From Allocoleopsis franciscana PCC 7113 (GTDB lineage: Bacteria > Cyanobacteriota > Cyanobacteriia > Cyanobacteriales > Coleofasciculaceae), in the NCBI RefSeq assembly GCF_000317515.1, contig NC_019738.1, forward strand, positions 5,420,001 to 5,484,000: a stretch of 64,000 bases of DNA. Direction: 5' to 3'. Within the stretch, counting starts at the first letter, position 1, and each line of letters begins with the position of its first letter. Below are positions 8,054-15,268 of the stretch, one piece after another. The notes beneath the pieces are model-generated. The model had not been told where the DNA came from. It made no database searches and saw only the letters and a program-made list of their open reading frames with translations. Position numbers and translations under genes: made by a program.

Positions 8054-8776
8054 ATGGAAAAGTTTTGTGTCGATGTAATTGCTGCAACGTCAAATCCCCA
8101 ACAAGTAGTTTGGGCAGCAATGCATCAGGATTATTCAGAACAGTATGTTTGGGATAGCCACGAAAAATGGCCTGATGAGTCACGTTGTGGTGAACTGATT
8201 GTTAAGCATCTACTAGCGGGGGAAAGGGGACACTATGGCCCCATAGAACATCCACAAATTACTTTTAACGTTGGCTATTTTCCCCACTCAATGATGCAAC
8301 AAGTTCGTACTCATCGTGTTGGTGTTAGTTTCGATGTACAGTCATTTCGTTATACAGGACAAAGAATTGTTAATGTTGCCGAAGGGAAGCAAAATGTAGA
8401 AGAAGTTTTCTACCTCCGTCCTGTTGGAAATTACACAAATCGCCAAGGTAAGCGTTATTTTTATTCAGAAGAACAACGTGCAGAAGATATGAAATGGTGC
8501 CTAGAAGCATGTCAGCACTACAAAAAACGAATTGAGGAAGGGTTATCAGAAGAACACGCCAGAGGCTTAATTCCTTTCGACGCGAGACAGCATTTTGTCC
8601 TTAGTTGCAATATGCGATCGCTGATGCATCTTCTCGACCTGAGATGGAAAAAAGATGCCCAACTAGAAGCTCAAAAATTTTGTGAACTGCTCTTTGTTCA
8701 TTTTGAAAAATGGGCACCCGCTGTGGCACAATGGTATAAAGAAAACCGTGCCCAAAGAGCTAAATTATCTCCTTAA
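8054..8776 (+). CDS. thyX: FAD-dependent thymidylate synthase ThyX
   Basis: Makes dTMP from dUMP using methylenetetrahydrofolate, FAD and NADPH; cytosolic. The 240 residues carry the ThyX signature region as R85-THR-VGVSFDVQ-S97-FRY. The classical motif is RHR-x7-S; here it reads THR with eight residues before the serine, a variant I associate with cyanobacterial-type ThyX. The C-terminal region SCNMRSLMHLLDLR matches the conserved ThyX helix. No thyA is in the window. It diverges from dut and dCMP deaminase, which produce its substrate. Confidence 0.95.
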   Translation: MEKFCVDVIAATSNPQQVVWAAMHQDYSEQYVWDSHEKWPDESRCGELIVKHLLAGERGHYGPIEHPQITFNVGYFPHSMMQQVRTHRVGVSFDVQSFRYTGQRIVNVAEGKQNVEEVFYLRPVGNYTNRQGKRYFYSEEQRAEDMKWCLEACQHYKKRIEEGLSEEHARGLIPFDARQHFVLSCNMRSLMHLLDLRWKKDAQLEAQKFCELLFVHFEKWAPAVAQWYKENRAQRAKLSP

Positions 8777-8793
8777 TCAGGAAAATGCAAAAA

Positions 8794-8815
8794 AGCCCAG
8801 TCCTGTGACTGGGCT
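8794..8815 (-). terminator. terminator hairpin between thyX and the FAS1 remnant
   Basis: An 8-bp stem (AGCCCAGT/ACTGGGCT) with a 6-nt loop. Read on the minus strand it is followed by TTTTTTGCATTTT, so it is best suited to the FAS1 remnant. Located 18 bp after thyX, it may also stop thyX transcription. Confidence 0.65.
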
Positions 8816-8851
8816 GCTGGAACTCGTTGCTCTACTCAGGAAAATCGGCGC

Positions 8852-9130
8852 TTAATTCTGACTTACGGGTCTAGGTGTTGTTTCCAATTGAGACACAGTT
8901 TCTTGGGGTAAAATCACGTTGTCGATCGCATGAATGACACCGTTACGGGCTTGAATGTCGGCTTGCGTTACTTTGGCATTGTTGATAGTAACTGTACCGT
9001 CTTTATCCGGTTGAATCCTACGGGTGTACCCGCTAGAGTGTCAACATTTCCGGGCTGGAGCTGGCTGCTAACAATGATTTTTCCCCCATGACGATGAGCA
9101 ATGGTTCGTGCGATCGCCCCATAAATTCTT
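8852..9130 (-). pseudogene. fasciclin (FAS1) domain gene remnant, frameshifted
   Basis: From TAA at 8852-8854 the minus strand reads upward as a FAS1 C-terminus: ...DGTVTINNAKVTQADIQAR..GVIHAIDNVILPQETVSQL... The frame then hits a stop near 9035, but the matching sequence SSQLQPGNVDTLAGTPV continues in another frame, so there is one frameshift at about 9020-9030. Upstream of about 9075 the same frame reads AIARTIAHRHGGKI, which looks like the end of a histidine-kinase ATPase domain rather than FAS1. The remnant therefore seems truncated and joined to foreign sequence. FAS1 proteins are normally secreted adhesion proteins; no start or signal peptide remains. Confidence 0.7.
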
Positions 9131-9947
9131 CCACCTTTGGTCTACGTCAAATCTTGCAGCCGTCCCATAACTTGCCTAAACTTGTCACGAATCCCCTTGG
9201 GAAATCTTCACTATAAATGTCGTACCACTTCCCACTTTGCTCTCCACAGAAATTTGCCCTCTGTGAAGTTCCAAACACTTTTTAACGACAGCCAGTCCCA
9301 GCCCCGTGCCAACAATATTGCCAACATTTTTGCTGCGATAGAAAGGCTCATACAGCGCCTGTATGTCTTCTTTGGGAATTCCAATGCCTTCATCTTTGAC
9401 CTGAAAAATTACGGCTTGGGGGTCGCCACTTAAAATGAGATGAATATTGCCTCCTTCTGGCGAATACTTGATGGCATTCGAGAGCAAATTTCCCAGAATC
9501 GAATACAGTAACTTTTCATCTAGTAAGGCATGGGCACAGTCACCTTTGCTGACAAATTTAATCGAATGTCGTGGTTCGCTATCTAAGTTGATATCCTCTA
9601 CTAAATTTAGACAGAATGATTCTAAATCCAAAAGCTCTGGACGACACTCCAGCTTTCCGGCCTCGGCTCTAGTTAAGGTTAAGATATCTGTCAATAATTG
9701 GGTCATTAACCTAGCTGATGATTGAATGCGGTGCAGGTTCTTCTGTTTTTTATATTCACTCCAGGGTTGCTGGCTTTCTGCTAATATTTGTGATGAACCC
9801 AAAATCAAGCTTAAAGGCGTGCGAAATTCGTGAGAAACCATTGAAAAAAAGCGCAGTTTGAGGTCACTGAGTTCTTTTTCTTGCGCTAACTTATGCTGAT
9901 GAGCTGGGAGCATCCCAATTTTGCAAGAAGGCAAGAGAACGGGAAGT

Positions 9948-9974
9948 TTATTCGCGATTTTTACTCGCGAATAA
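9948..9974. repeat. IS left subterminal hairpin
   Basis: TTATTCGCGA and TCGCGAATAA form a 10-bp stem around a 7-nt loop TTTTTAC. With flanks (about 9943-9982) it is a direct repeat of 11612-11650 at the other end of the IS: the core 21 bp differ only in one loop base. Confidence 0.75.
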
Positions 9975-10034
9975 AGGCCGACTAGGCGGATGTTGCCCTA
10001 ACTGCGACAATTTAATTAGTTAGGGAGCCTCTTT

Positions 10035-11114
10035 ATGACAATGACACCAGAAGACAAAAAACTTTTAGCCGACCATATCAAGGCGATAGCTAAAATTCTC
10101 TATAAAAATACTCCACAAGAGAAAATTGAGACGTTAGAGGGGTATTGAAACAGCGGTGCGCGACCAAGTGCTAGAACATGTCAGCCCCCAAATAACCTTT
10201 TTTTTATCGGAGAAAAGACGGGAACAGAATCGGGACGCATCCGAACGATAAGAAGTTGTGTGGGTCGGATAAAAATCACTCAAAAACAAGCGTCACGTTT
10301 AGGAATTGAGCCGTATCGACGGTTAAGTCCTCTTCTGGAAAAATGCTGTTTATTACTTGCAGCAAATGAATCATTTCAAGATGCAGAGAATGACCTGAAA
10401 GTCTTGACCGGGGTAGAAGTAGGTCACAGCACTCATCATCGCCAAGCCCAGAAAGTAGAGCTATCGCCACCTAATATTAAACAAAAACTGACAGAAGTTT
10501 GTCTCGATGGTGGGAAAGTGCGTTTACGCTCACAGGAAAAAGGTAAACCCGCCTACTGGAAGGAGTATAAAACCGGACGACTACAAGGAATATATTACGG
10601 AGCCTTCTTTCAAGATAATTTTTCTCTAATTAATTGGGTGAACAGCCAAAACCTGGCTCGAACCATTTATTGCTTGGGTGATGGACACGATGGGGTGTGG
10701 AACCTATTTGCACAAATAGCCGACGACCAGACCCGACAAGAAATTCTTGACTGGTATCATTTGAAAGAGAACCTCTATAAAATTCAGGCATCGAAAAAGT
10801 TTTTAGAACAAATCGAAGCAGATTTGTGGCAAGGAGTGGTCGAAGAAGCGATTAGTAAACTCCGGAAAACTAACTATGTCGGGGCTACTAACTTTATAAG
10901 TTATCTACGTAAACATAGGCATCGCTTAGTCAATTATATGTACTTTCAAGCCGAACAATTAAGTTCGATTGCTTCGGGAGCTGTAGAGTCTGCGGTCAAA
11001 CAGATAGACAAGCGGCTACAAATAGTCGGCGCTCAATGGAAGTCCCAAAATTTACCGCAAATGCTGCAACTGCGGTGCGCTTATCTGAATCGACAGCTTG
11101 CTCCAAGCGCTTAA
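10035..11114 (+). pseudogene. ISKra4-like transposase gene with a compensating frameshift pair
   Basis: DDE-type transposase. The main frame (10260-11114 from GTG, open further upstream) encodes LSPLLEKCCLLLAANESF, the acidic CLDGGKVRLR and CLGDGHDGVWNLF regions, and GAVESAVKQIDKRLQ near the C-terminus, which I recognise as ISKra4-type. The 5' part starts at ATG 10035 (MTMTPEDKKLLADHIKAIAKIL) in the same frame but stops at TGA 10146-10148. Homology continues in another frame from GIETAVRDQVLEHVSPQI and returns at a run of eight T (10198-10205). So there is an extra G near 10140 and a missing T in the run. Unless recoded, the protein is N-terminally truncated. Confidence 0.85.
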
Positions 11115-11154
11115 AAAACCCAAAAACAGTATGAAAAGAAGCACGCTGCTTTTT

Positions 11155-11175
11155 TTCGCGAGTTACAATCGCGAA
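11155..11175. repeat. IS internal hairpin between transposase and passenger gene
   Basis: The stem TTCGCGA/TCGCGAA with 7-nt loop GTTACAA lies in the 79-bp gap between the two IS genes. The loop matches the outer hairpins better when read in reverse, so the passenger gene is flanked by hairpins in inverted orientation (this one and 11616-11640). It could also act as a transcription attenuator for the passenger gene. Confidence 0.7.
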
Positions 11176-11193
11176 TAATTAGGATTTATCTTT

Positions 11194-11604
11194 ATGCCTC
11201 GAAAGACTTCCAAGGATATTGAGCGAGATAAACTCGCTCGATTTGAGCGTATTAAAAAGGCGATAGCAGCGTTAGAAAAACAACAAAGACAAATATTAAA
11301 ACAGGGTGAGCTGGCTCCATCCGGGGCTTGGGTAGCGCGTTATCAAGTTCGGCAAAATAATAAGAAATATTGGTACTACAAATTACAAGTGCCGACTCCA
11401 TACTTCCCATGCGCGACCTCCGAAGAGTTGAGTAAATACAAGCATCTGGGGAAAGCTGGTACTACTGACCATATAGATGCTGTCATGTCTGTTTTTAGGC
11501 GTTCTGTTATCGATGAGATACAGAAGCTCATCCGTTCCCTAGATGATTGCTTGCTGGATATTACTTCTGGAGCCGAGCAGGAGGAAGAAAAACCGCAGGA
11601 TTGA
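11194..11604 (+). CDS. IS passenger protein of unknown function
   Basis: A 136-residue, basic N-terminal, soluble protein that I cannot assign to a family. Residues 4-40 (KTSKDIERDKLARFERIKKAIAALEKQQRQILKQ) predict a charged helix or coiled coil. Residues 44-90 contain APSGAWVARYQVRQNNKKYWYYKLQ, a compact aromatic beta-rich stretch reminiscent of small nucleic-acid-binding domains. The tail is acidic (GAEQEEEKPQD). It lies wholly inside the IS, 79 bp after the transposase and 12 bp before the right hairpin. A regulator, an accessory DNA-binding protein or an antitoxin-like cargo are all possible; none is shown by the sequence. Confidence 0.7.
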   Translation: MPRKTSKDIERDKLARFERIKKAIAALEKQQRQILKQGELAPSGAWVARYQVRQNNKKYWYYKLQVPTPYFPCATSEELSKYKHLGKAGTTDHIDAVMSVFRRSVIDEIQKLIRSLDDCLLDITSGAEQEEEKPQD

Positions 11605-11615
11605 ATCTCCCGAAG

Positions 11616-11640
11616 TATTCGCGATTATTACTCGCGAATA
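11616..11640. repeat. IS right subterminal hairpin
   Basis: TATTCGCGA and TCGCGAATA form a 9-bp stem around the loop TTATTAC. It starts 12 bp after the passenger gene and 39 bp inside the right terminal repeat, the same spacing and orientation as the left hairpin. Confidence 0.75.
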
Positions 11641-12369
11641 ATGGCTGTCCCTTTATTTTTGCACAATTGGGATGCTCCCGATGAGCTTCGGCATTTTGAC
11701 GTTTAACCATTTGTTGATAGAGTAATACATACACCCCAAAAAGAATTGCAAAACTCAAGAATGTGCCAATTTATTCTATCAGCATTCTGTGGCTAATACT
11801 AGTTTGAGACTTGCTGACTCTTTGTTCCAGTAATTGTTCTTCTTCGCGTTGCATTTGAGTAATAATGTGGCGAATCTCATACTGAAGTTTATTGTTTTTA
11901 TCGACTAGTGAAGTTTGAGCCGATATTGTTTATTTTCCTTGTTGGTAAAGGTTAATAGATTGCTCGAATAGAGCTAATCTTTGAGCAATTAGAGATTCGA
12001 GAATTGAGAGTCGTTGTTGTTGGCTAGGGCTATTGGCAAGCCGTTGCCGCAGTTGAGTGAGTTTGGGTTCAATACTTTGAATCGCTCTGTGATAACGCTC
12101 TAGCTCTGGCTCACTTCCATATAGAACGTAACCCCGTCGTCCGGATTCAGCATCGGTTAATGTTGCGAAGACATTGATCAGGTTATTGACTACTTTATGG
12201 GTATGTTCTAACTTCTCGGCGCTCTCCGTTAATTGAGTTGCATTGCGGTAGGAAACGAAGTTGACAAAACCCATCAGTAGTAATGCCAGACTCAACCCGA
12301 CTGCATTCAATTTTCCTTCGAGTGACCATTTCATGAAAAACTCAGTTGAGGAATTATGGCAAAAAGGAG

Positions 12370-12712
12370 ATGTTACTCCAGCAAGCAACCCTCAAACTAC
12401 TAGAAGCAGTTTTGGATTTCTTTGGCAGATTTGCAGGAGAAGACGCTAGAGGAGTATTTGCCGCAAAGGTGGCTGAAGAACGCTTTGGAGGTGGTGCGCG
12501 TTACTTCAGAACAGGAAAACGCCCTAGTGGAGTTGTTCAATAAGGAGTGGCTGTTTTTGGATGGCGTTGATGAGATTGCAGAGGGTTTCGTAGGGGTAGG
12601 GGCGCAAGGCCTTGCGCCCCTAAAGATGATCACATCTCAACTGGAAGGGTGGGTTGCAAAGGCACGGGTTGTGCTGAGTTGTCAGTTGAATGTTTGGGAA
12701 ACCAATCTATAG
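12370..12712 (+). pseudogene. NACHT-family NTPase fragment, frameshifted
   Basis: The fragment covers the segment after the P-loop (LLQQATLKLLEAV), then in another frame WISLADLQEKTLEEYLPQRWLKNALEVV, the Walker B region EWLFLDGVDEIAE and ITSQLEGWVAKARVVLSCQLNVWETNL, ending at TAG 12712. This order is typical of cyanobacterial NACHT proteins (STAND NTPases, some linked to anti-phage defence). Both the P-loop end and the whole C-terminal sensor are missing, and there is a frameshift near 12410. A 26-bp palindrome is inserted in frame after the Walker B motif. The 5' edge meets the start of the histidine-kinase pseudogene on the opposite strand. Confidence 0.75.
12597..12622. repeat. 26-bp perfect palindrome inserted in the NACHT remnant
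   Basis: TAGGGGCGCAAGG followed by its exact reverse complement. It adds in-frame residues (GAQGLAP) just after the Walker B motif, where related proteins are contiguous. Palindromes of this type are dispersed repeats in cyanobacteria. Confidence 0.65.
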
Positions 12713-12761
12713 CTGGTTCTATATCTGCCGCTACATGAGCCTGACAAGCACTACTTCCTCT

Positions 12762-12792
12762 CCGATTTCTGCCCGATTTCTGCCCGATTTTT
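12762..12792. repeat. 11+11+9 bp direct repeat, copy 1
   Basis: Two CCGATTTCTGC units and a third ending CCGATTTTT, preceded by TGACA...CTTCCTC. The same arrangement with one base changed per unit occurs at 22258-22288. It lies 150 bp upstream of the first MscS gene. Confidence 0.6.
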
Positions 12793-12941
12793 CAATTTTT
12801 TTATAGAAGAGTAGCTTCTTCAGCATCAGTCATGTTTTACACTCACAAGCCTAACCAAGATTAGCCAGCTAACTTTAGGCAGATGTGCAGTTTTTTACTT
12901 TCTATTATTATCAACTCAATTGACGAGAGCAACGAAGGCGT

Positions 12942-13931
12942 ATGAATTCTGAACCAGTATCAACGGCGTGGGGGAAAATACAGGCGATGACCAACAGCCT
13001 GATTCTCCTACTGCCAAATTTGGTACTCGCCTTAATCGTCTTTGCCGTCTTTTGGTTTGCGGCTAGAGCATTCAAGTCCCTAGTCAGACGCCTGACCCGC
13101 AGGCATCGACAGGCGAGGAATCTGGGACTGGTACTCGGACGTTTGTCGCAAGGCGTTGTTATTTTAGTCGGTTTATTTGTTGCCTTATCCATTGTCATCC
13201 CGTCATTCAAGGTAGGGGATTTAGTTCAACTGTTGGGCATTAGTGGTGTAGCTTTTGGCTTCGCCTTTCGGGACATTCTCCAAAACTTTCTAGCGGGTAT
13301 CTTAATTCTCTTAACCGAACCGTTCCAGATAGATGACCAAATTGTTTTCAAAAGCTTTGAGGGAACGGTTGAAGATATTCAGACTCGTGCCACAACCATT
13401 AGGACATACGATGGTCGTCGTGTTGTGATCCCGAATGCTGAGTTATTTACAAACTCGGTAACCGTTAACACCGCTTGGGACAACCGCCGACTACAGTATG
13501 ACGTTGGCATCGGTTATGGCGATGACATTGACCGTGCCAAGCAACTCATTATGGAAGCGGTTGCCAATTTAGAGGTGGTTTTGAGGGAGCCTGCCCCAGA
13601 TGTGTTGGTGATGGAGTTGGCTGAAAGTACAGTGAACATTCGCGTGCGCTGGTGGATTAGTCCGCCGCGACGTGCTGATGCTCTCGATACACGGGATCAG
13701 GTTCTCGCTGCTATCAAGAACAAGCTGACTGCTAACGGCATTGATTTGCCCTTCCCGACGCAGCAAATCTTGTTCCACGACCAAACCGAAGAGACAGATG
13801 GTAACCGTTCGCGTCAGCGTGAAGGATGGCCTGCTGGGAACAAGGCAGTACCGAACTCACGCAGCATCAGCGGTTCATTGAGACAACTGGTTGAGATGCG
13901 GACGCAAAGAGATGGGAACGGGAACGGATGA
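12942..13931 (+). CDS. MscS-family mechanosensitive ion channel
   Basis: A small-conductance mechanosensitive channel protein of 329 residues, cytoplasmic membrane; it opens under membrane tension to release osmolytes. Three transmembrane helices (about 18-40, 64-85, 93-120) are followed by the MscS beta domain (LTEPFQIDDQIVFKSFEGTVEDIQTRATTIRTYDGRRVVIPNAELFTNSV) and the C-terminal alpha/beta cage. The pore helix reads LLGISGVAFGFAFRDILQNFLAGILIL, with the Gly/Ala pattern of MscS TM3. It starts a plus-strand membrane-protein series (12.9-19.7 kb); DUF389 follows at 54 bp. Confidence 0.93.
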   Translation: MNSEPVSTAWGKIQAMTNSLILLLPNLVLALIVFAVFWFAARAFKSLVRRLTRRHRQARNLGLVLGRLSQGVVILVGLFVALSIVIPSFKVGDLVQLLGISGVAFGFAFRDILQNFLAGILILLTEPFQIDDQIVFKSFEGTVEDIQTRATTIRTYDGRRVVIPNAELFTNSVTVNTAWDNRRLQYDVGIGYGDDIDRAKQLIMEAVANLEVVLREPAPDVLVMELAESTVNIRVRWWISPPRRADALDTRDQVLAAIKNKLTANGIDLPFPTQQILFHDQTEETDGNRSRQREGWPAGNKAVPNSRSISGSLRQLVEMRTQRDGNGNG

Positions 13932-13984
13932 ATCAGTCTCTAAGATGGGTATCGTGGGATTGACAAAAATGCAGGTAATGTGAT

Positions 13985-15268
13985 ATGCGCCAACTACTGG
14001 TTCAAGTTCCACGGGGATGTGGGAAAAATGTCCTTGATATCGCCAAAGCTTGTGACGGGCAGAATCTCGTCCACTTTGAAGCGACTGGCAGAGAAAAACC
14101 CCTGGATGTGGTAATCGTTCACGTCCCCAACCAGAAAGTTGAAAAACTTCTGGGAGAGTTAGAATCGCTTCCGGAACTCCACGTTACATTAATTCCGCGT
14201 GGAGTCATCGCTCTAGAGCCACCAGCGTCTGAGGCACCCCAGCAGGTCAAAAACGTGCAGCCTCGCAGCCCCATCGAGATATTCCTCGCTGGTTTGCAAA
14301 GTGTCGGTTCGTGGAAAGGCTTTTTAGGATATGCAGTGGCTGGGGGGATCGTGGTTTGGAGCGGCTTGTTCACGAATACCAGCTATCTTTTGGTCGCGGC
14401 TATGCTGATTGCACCGTTTGCCGGACCTGCCATGAACACAGCGATCGCAACAGCGCGGGGCGACGCACACTTGCTCCAACGTACTCTCTTACGATACTTC
14501 GCAGCCCTTGCAGTGACAATCCTAGTGGCATGGGCGCTCTCGCTTATCTTACAGCAAGAAGTTGTAACCGCCTCCATGAGTTCCACGAGTAACGTGTCGT
14601 CGGTGGCAGTGCTGCTTCCCCTCATTGCCGGAGCAGCAGGCGCTTTGAACCTCGTGCAATCGGAAAGAAGTAGCCTGGTGTCGGGTGCCGCCGTGGGGAT
14701 GCTAGTTGCCGCTTCGCTGGCACCGCCTGCGGGAGTGGTGGGCATGGCAAGTGCAATGGGTCGATGGGACATGGCTGTGAACGGCTTGTTCGTGCTGTTG
14801 CTGCAACTGGTCGGCATCAATTTGTCTGCTTCTATTGTGTTCCGTATGTACGGTCTATCTGCGCGTGGAGCGCGTTACGATCGCGGAAAAAAATCGGTTT
14901 TTCCCGCCGCCCTTGCCGTCACGATCTTGGCGCTGGGAGGCTTACTGACTTGGCAGTTTTCTAGCTCTCCAGAACTTCAGCGTAGCAGCCGTTCGCAACG
15001 AGCCAATGCTGAAATCCAGAAGGTGGTGAACAGTAGTAATCTCGCACAACTGGTAGAAGCTGATGTTCGTTTTCCCAGCCCTAATATTAAAGGTCAGAAC
15101 ACGCTGCTGGGTACTGTTTACGTCCAGCGCAAAGCAGGTGTTACCGAGCCAGATCAACAAATCCGCGATCGCTTAACCAAGGATATTCAAACTCACTTAC
15201 TCCAACAAGGTTTTAACGTCACACCTTTAGTTGATGTCAGCGTCCTTGAGGCACCCAATATCCCATGA
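13985..15268 (+). CDS. DUF389 family membrane protein
   Basis: A 427-residue membrane protein. An N-terminal soluble domain (about 1-95; MRQLLVQVPRGCGKNVLDIAK) precedes the DUF389 core with about six membrane segments, including the conserved LLVAAMLIAPFAGPAMNTAIATARGD and GMLVAASLAPPAGVVGMASAMG motifs. A C-terminal soluble domain (about 330-427) follows. The biochemical function of DUF389 is not established. The next gene overlaps its stop by four bases (ATGA), so the two are translationally coupled. A second, shorter DUF389 gene lies at 19826-20809. Confidence 0.88.
   Translation: MRQLLVQVPRGCGKNVLDIAKACDGQNLVHFEATGREKPLDVVIVHVPNQKVEKLLGELESLPELHVTLIPRGVIALEPPASEAPQQVKNVQPRSPIEIFLAGLQSVGSWKGFLGYAVAGGIVVWSGLFTNTSYLLVAAMLIAPFAGPAMNTAIATARGDAHLLQRTLLRYFAALAVTILVAWALSLILQQEVVTASMSSTSNVSSVAVLLPLIAGAAGALNLVQSERSSLVSGAAVGMLVAASLAPPAGVVGMASAMGRWDMAVNGLFVLLLQLVGINLSASIVFRMYGLSARGARYDRGKKSVFPAALAVTILALGGLLTWQFSSSPELQRSSRSQRANAEIQKVVNSSNLAQLVEADVRFPSPNIKGQNTLLGTVYVQRKAGVTEPDQQIRDRLTKDIQTHLLQQGFNVTPLVDVSVLEAPNIP

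Larger units (their letters stand above)
9906..11679 (+). mobile_element. complete 1774-bp insertion sequence, ISKra4-family-like, with passenger gene
   Basis: Terminal inverted repeats start GGGAGCATCCCAATT at 9906 and end with the complement at 11679; the first 21 bp match at 20 positions. It is flanked by an 8-bp direct target duplication GATGAGCT (9898-9905 and 11680-11687), proving insertion into the histidine-kinase gene. An 8-bp duplication and this transposase fit what I know of the ISMich2 group of ISKra4. Inside are a frameshifted transposase gene, a 136-aa passenger gene and three hairpins with identical 7-bp stems. A ~38-bp direct repeat lies about 40 bp inside each end. Confidence 0.9.
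9185..12334 (-). pseudogene. CHASE3 sensor histidine kinase, broken by two stops and an insertion sequence
   Basis: Removing the IS at 9906-11679 and one target-duplication copy restores a single minus-strand frame from ATG 12332-12334 to the stop at 9185. Order: TM1 (NAVGLSLALLLMGFVNFVSY), CHASE3 sensor domain (TDAESGRRGYVLYG), TM2 (LSFAILFGVYVLLY, about 11735), linker, HisKA with SHEFRTPLSLIL (phospho-acceptor His), HATPase with NLLSNAIKYSPEGG, DEGIGIP and GTGLGLAVVKK. In-frame TAA codons lie at 11930-11932 and 11771-11773. The 3' piece can still be read as a 249-aa cytoplasmic kinase core starting in the IS end. A second start 54 bases further upstream is open but less likely. Confidence 0.85.

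Noticed and set aside
10198-10205. Programmed -1 frameshift at eight T in the transposase
   Set aside because: A second defect (extra G near 10140 and a TGA) is also needed, so decay explains the frames better; slippage cannot be excluded.
12911-13210. Long minus-strand frame under the first MscS gene
   Set aside because: Shadow of the MscS coding sequence; Lys/Thr/Arg-rich with no family resemblance.
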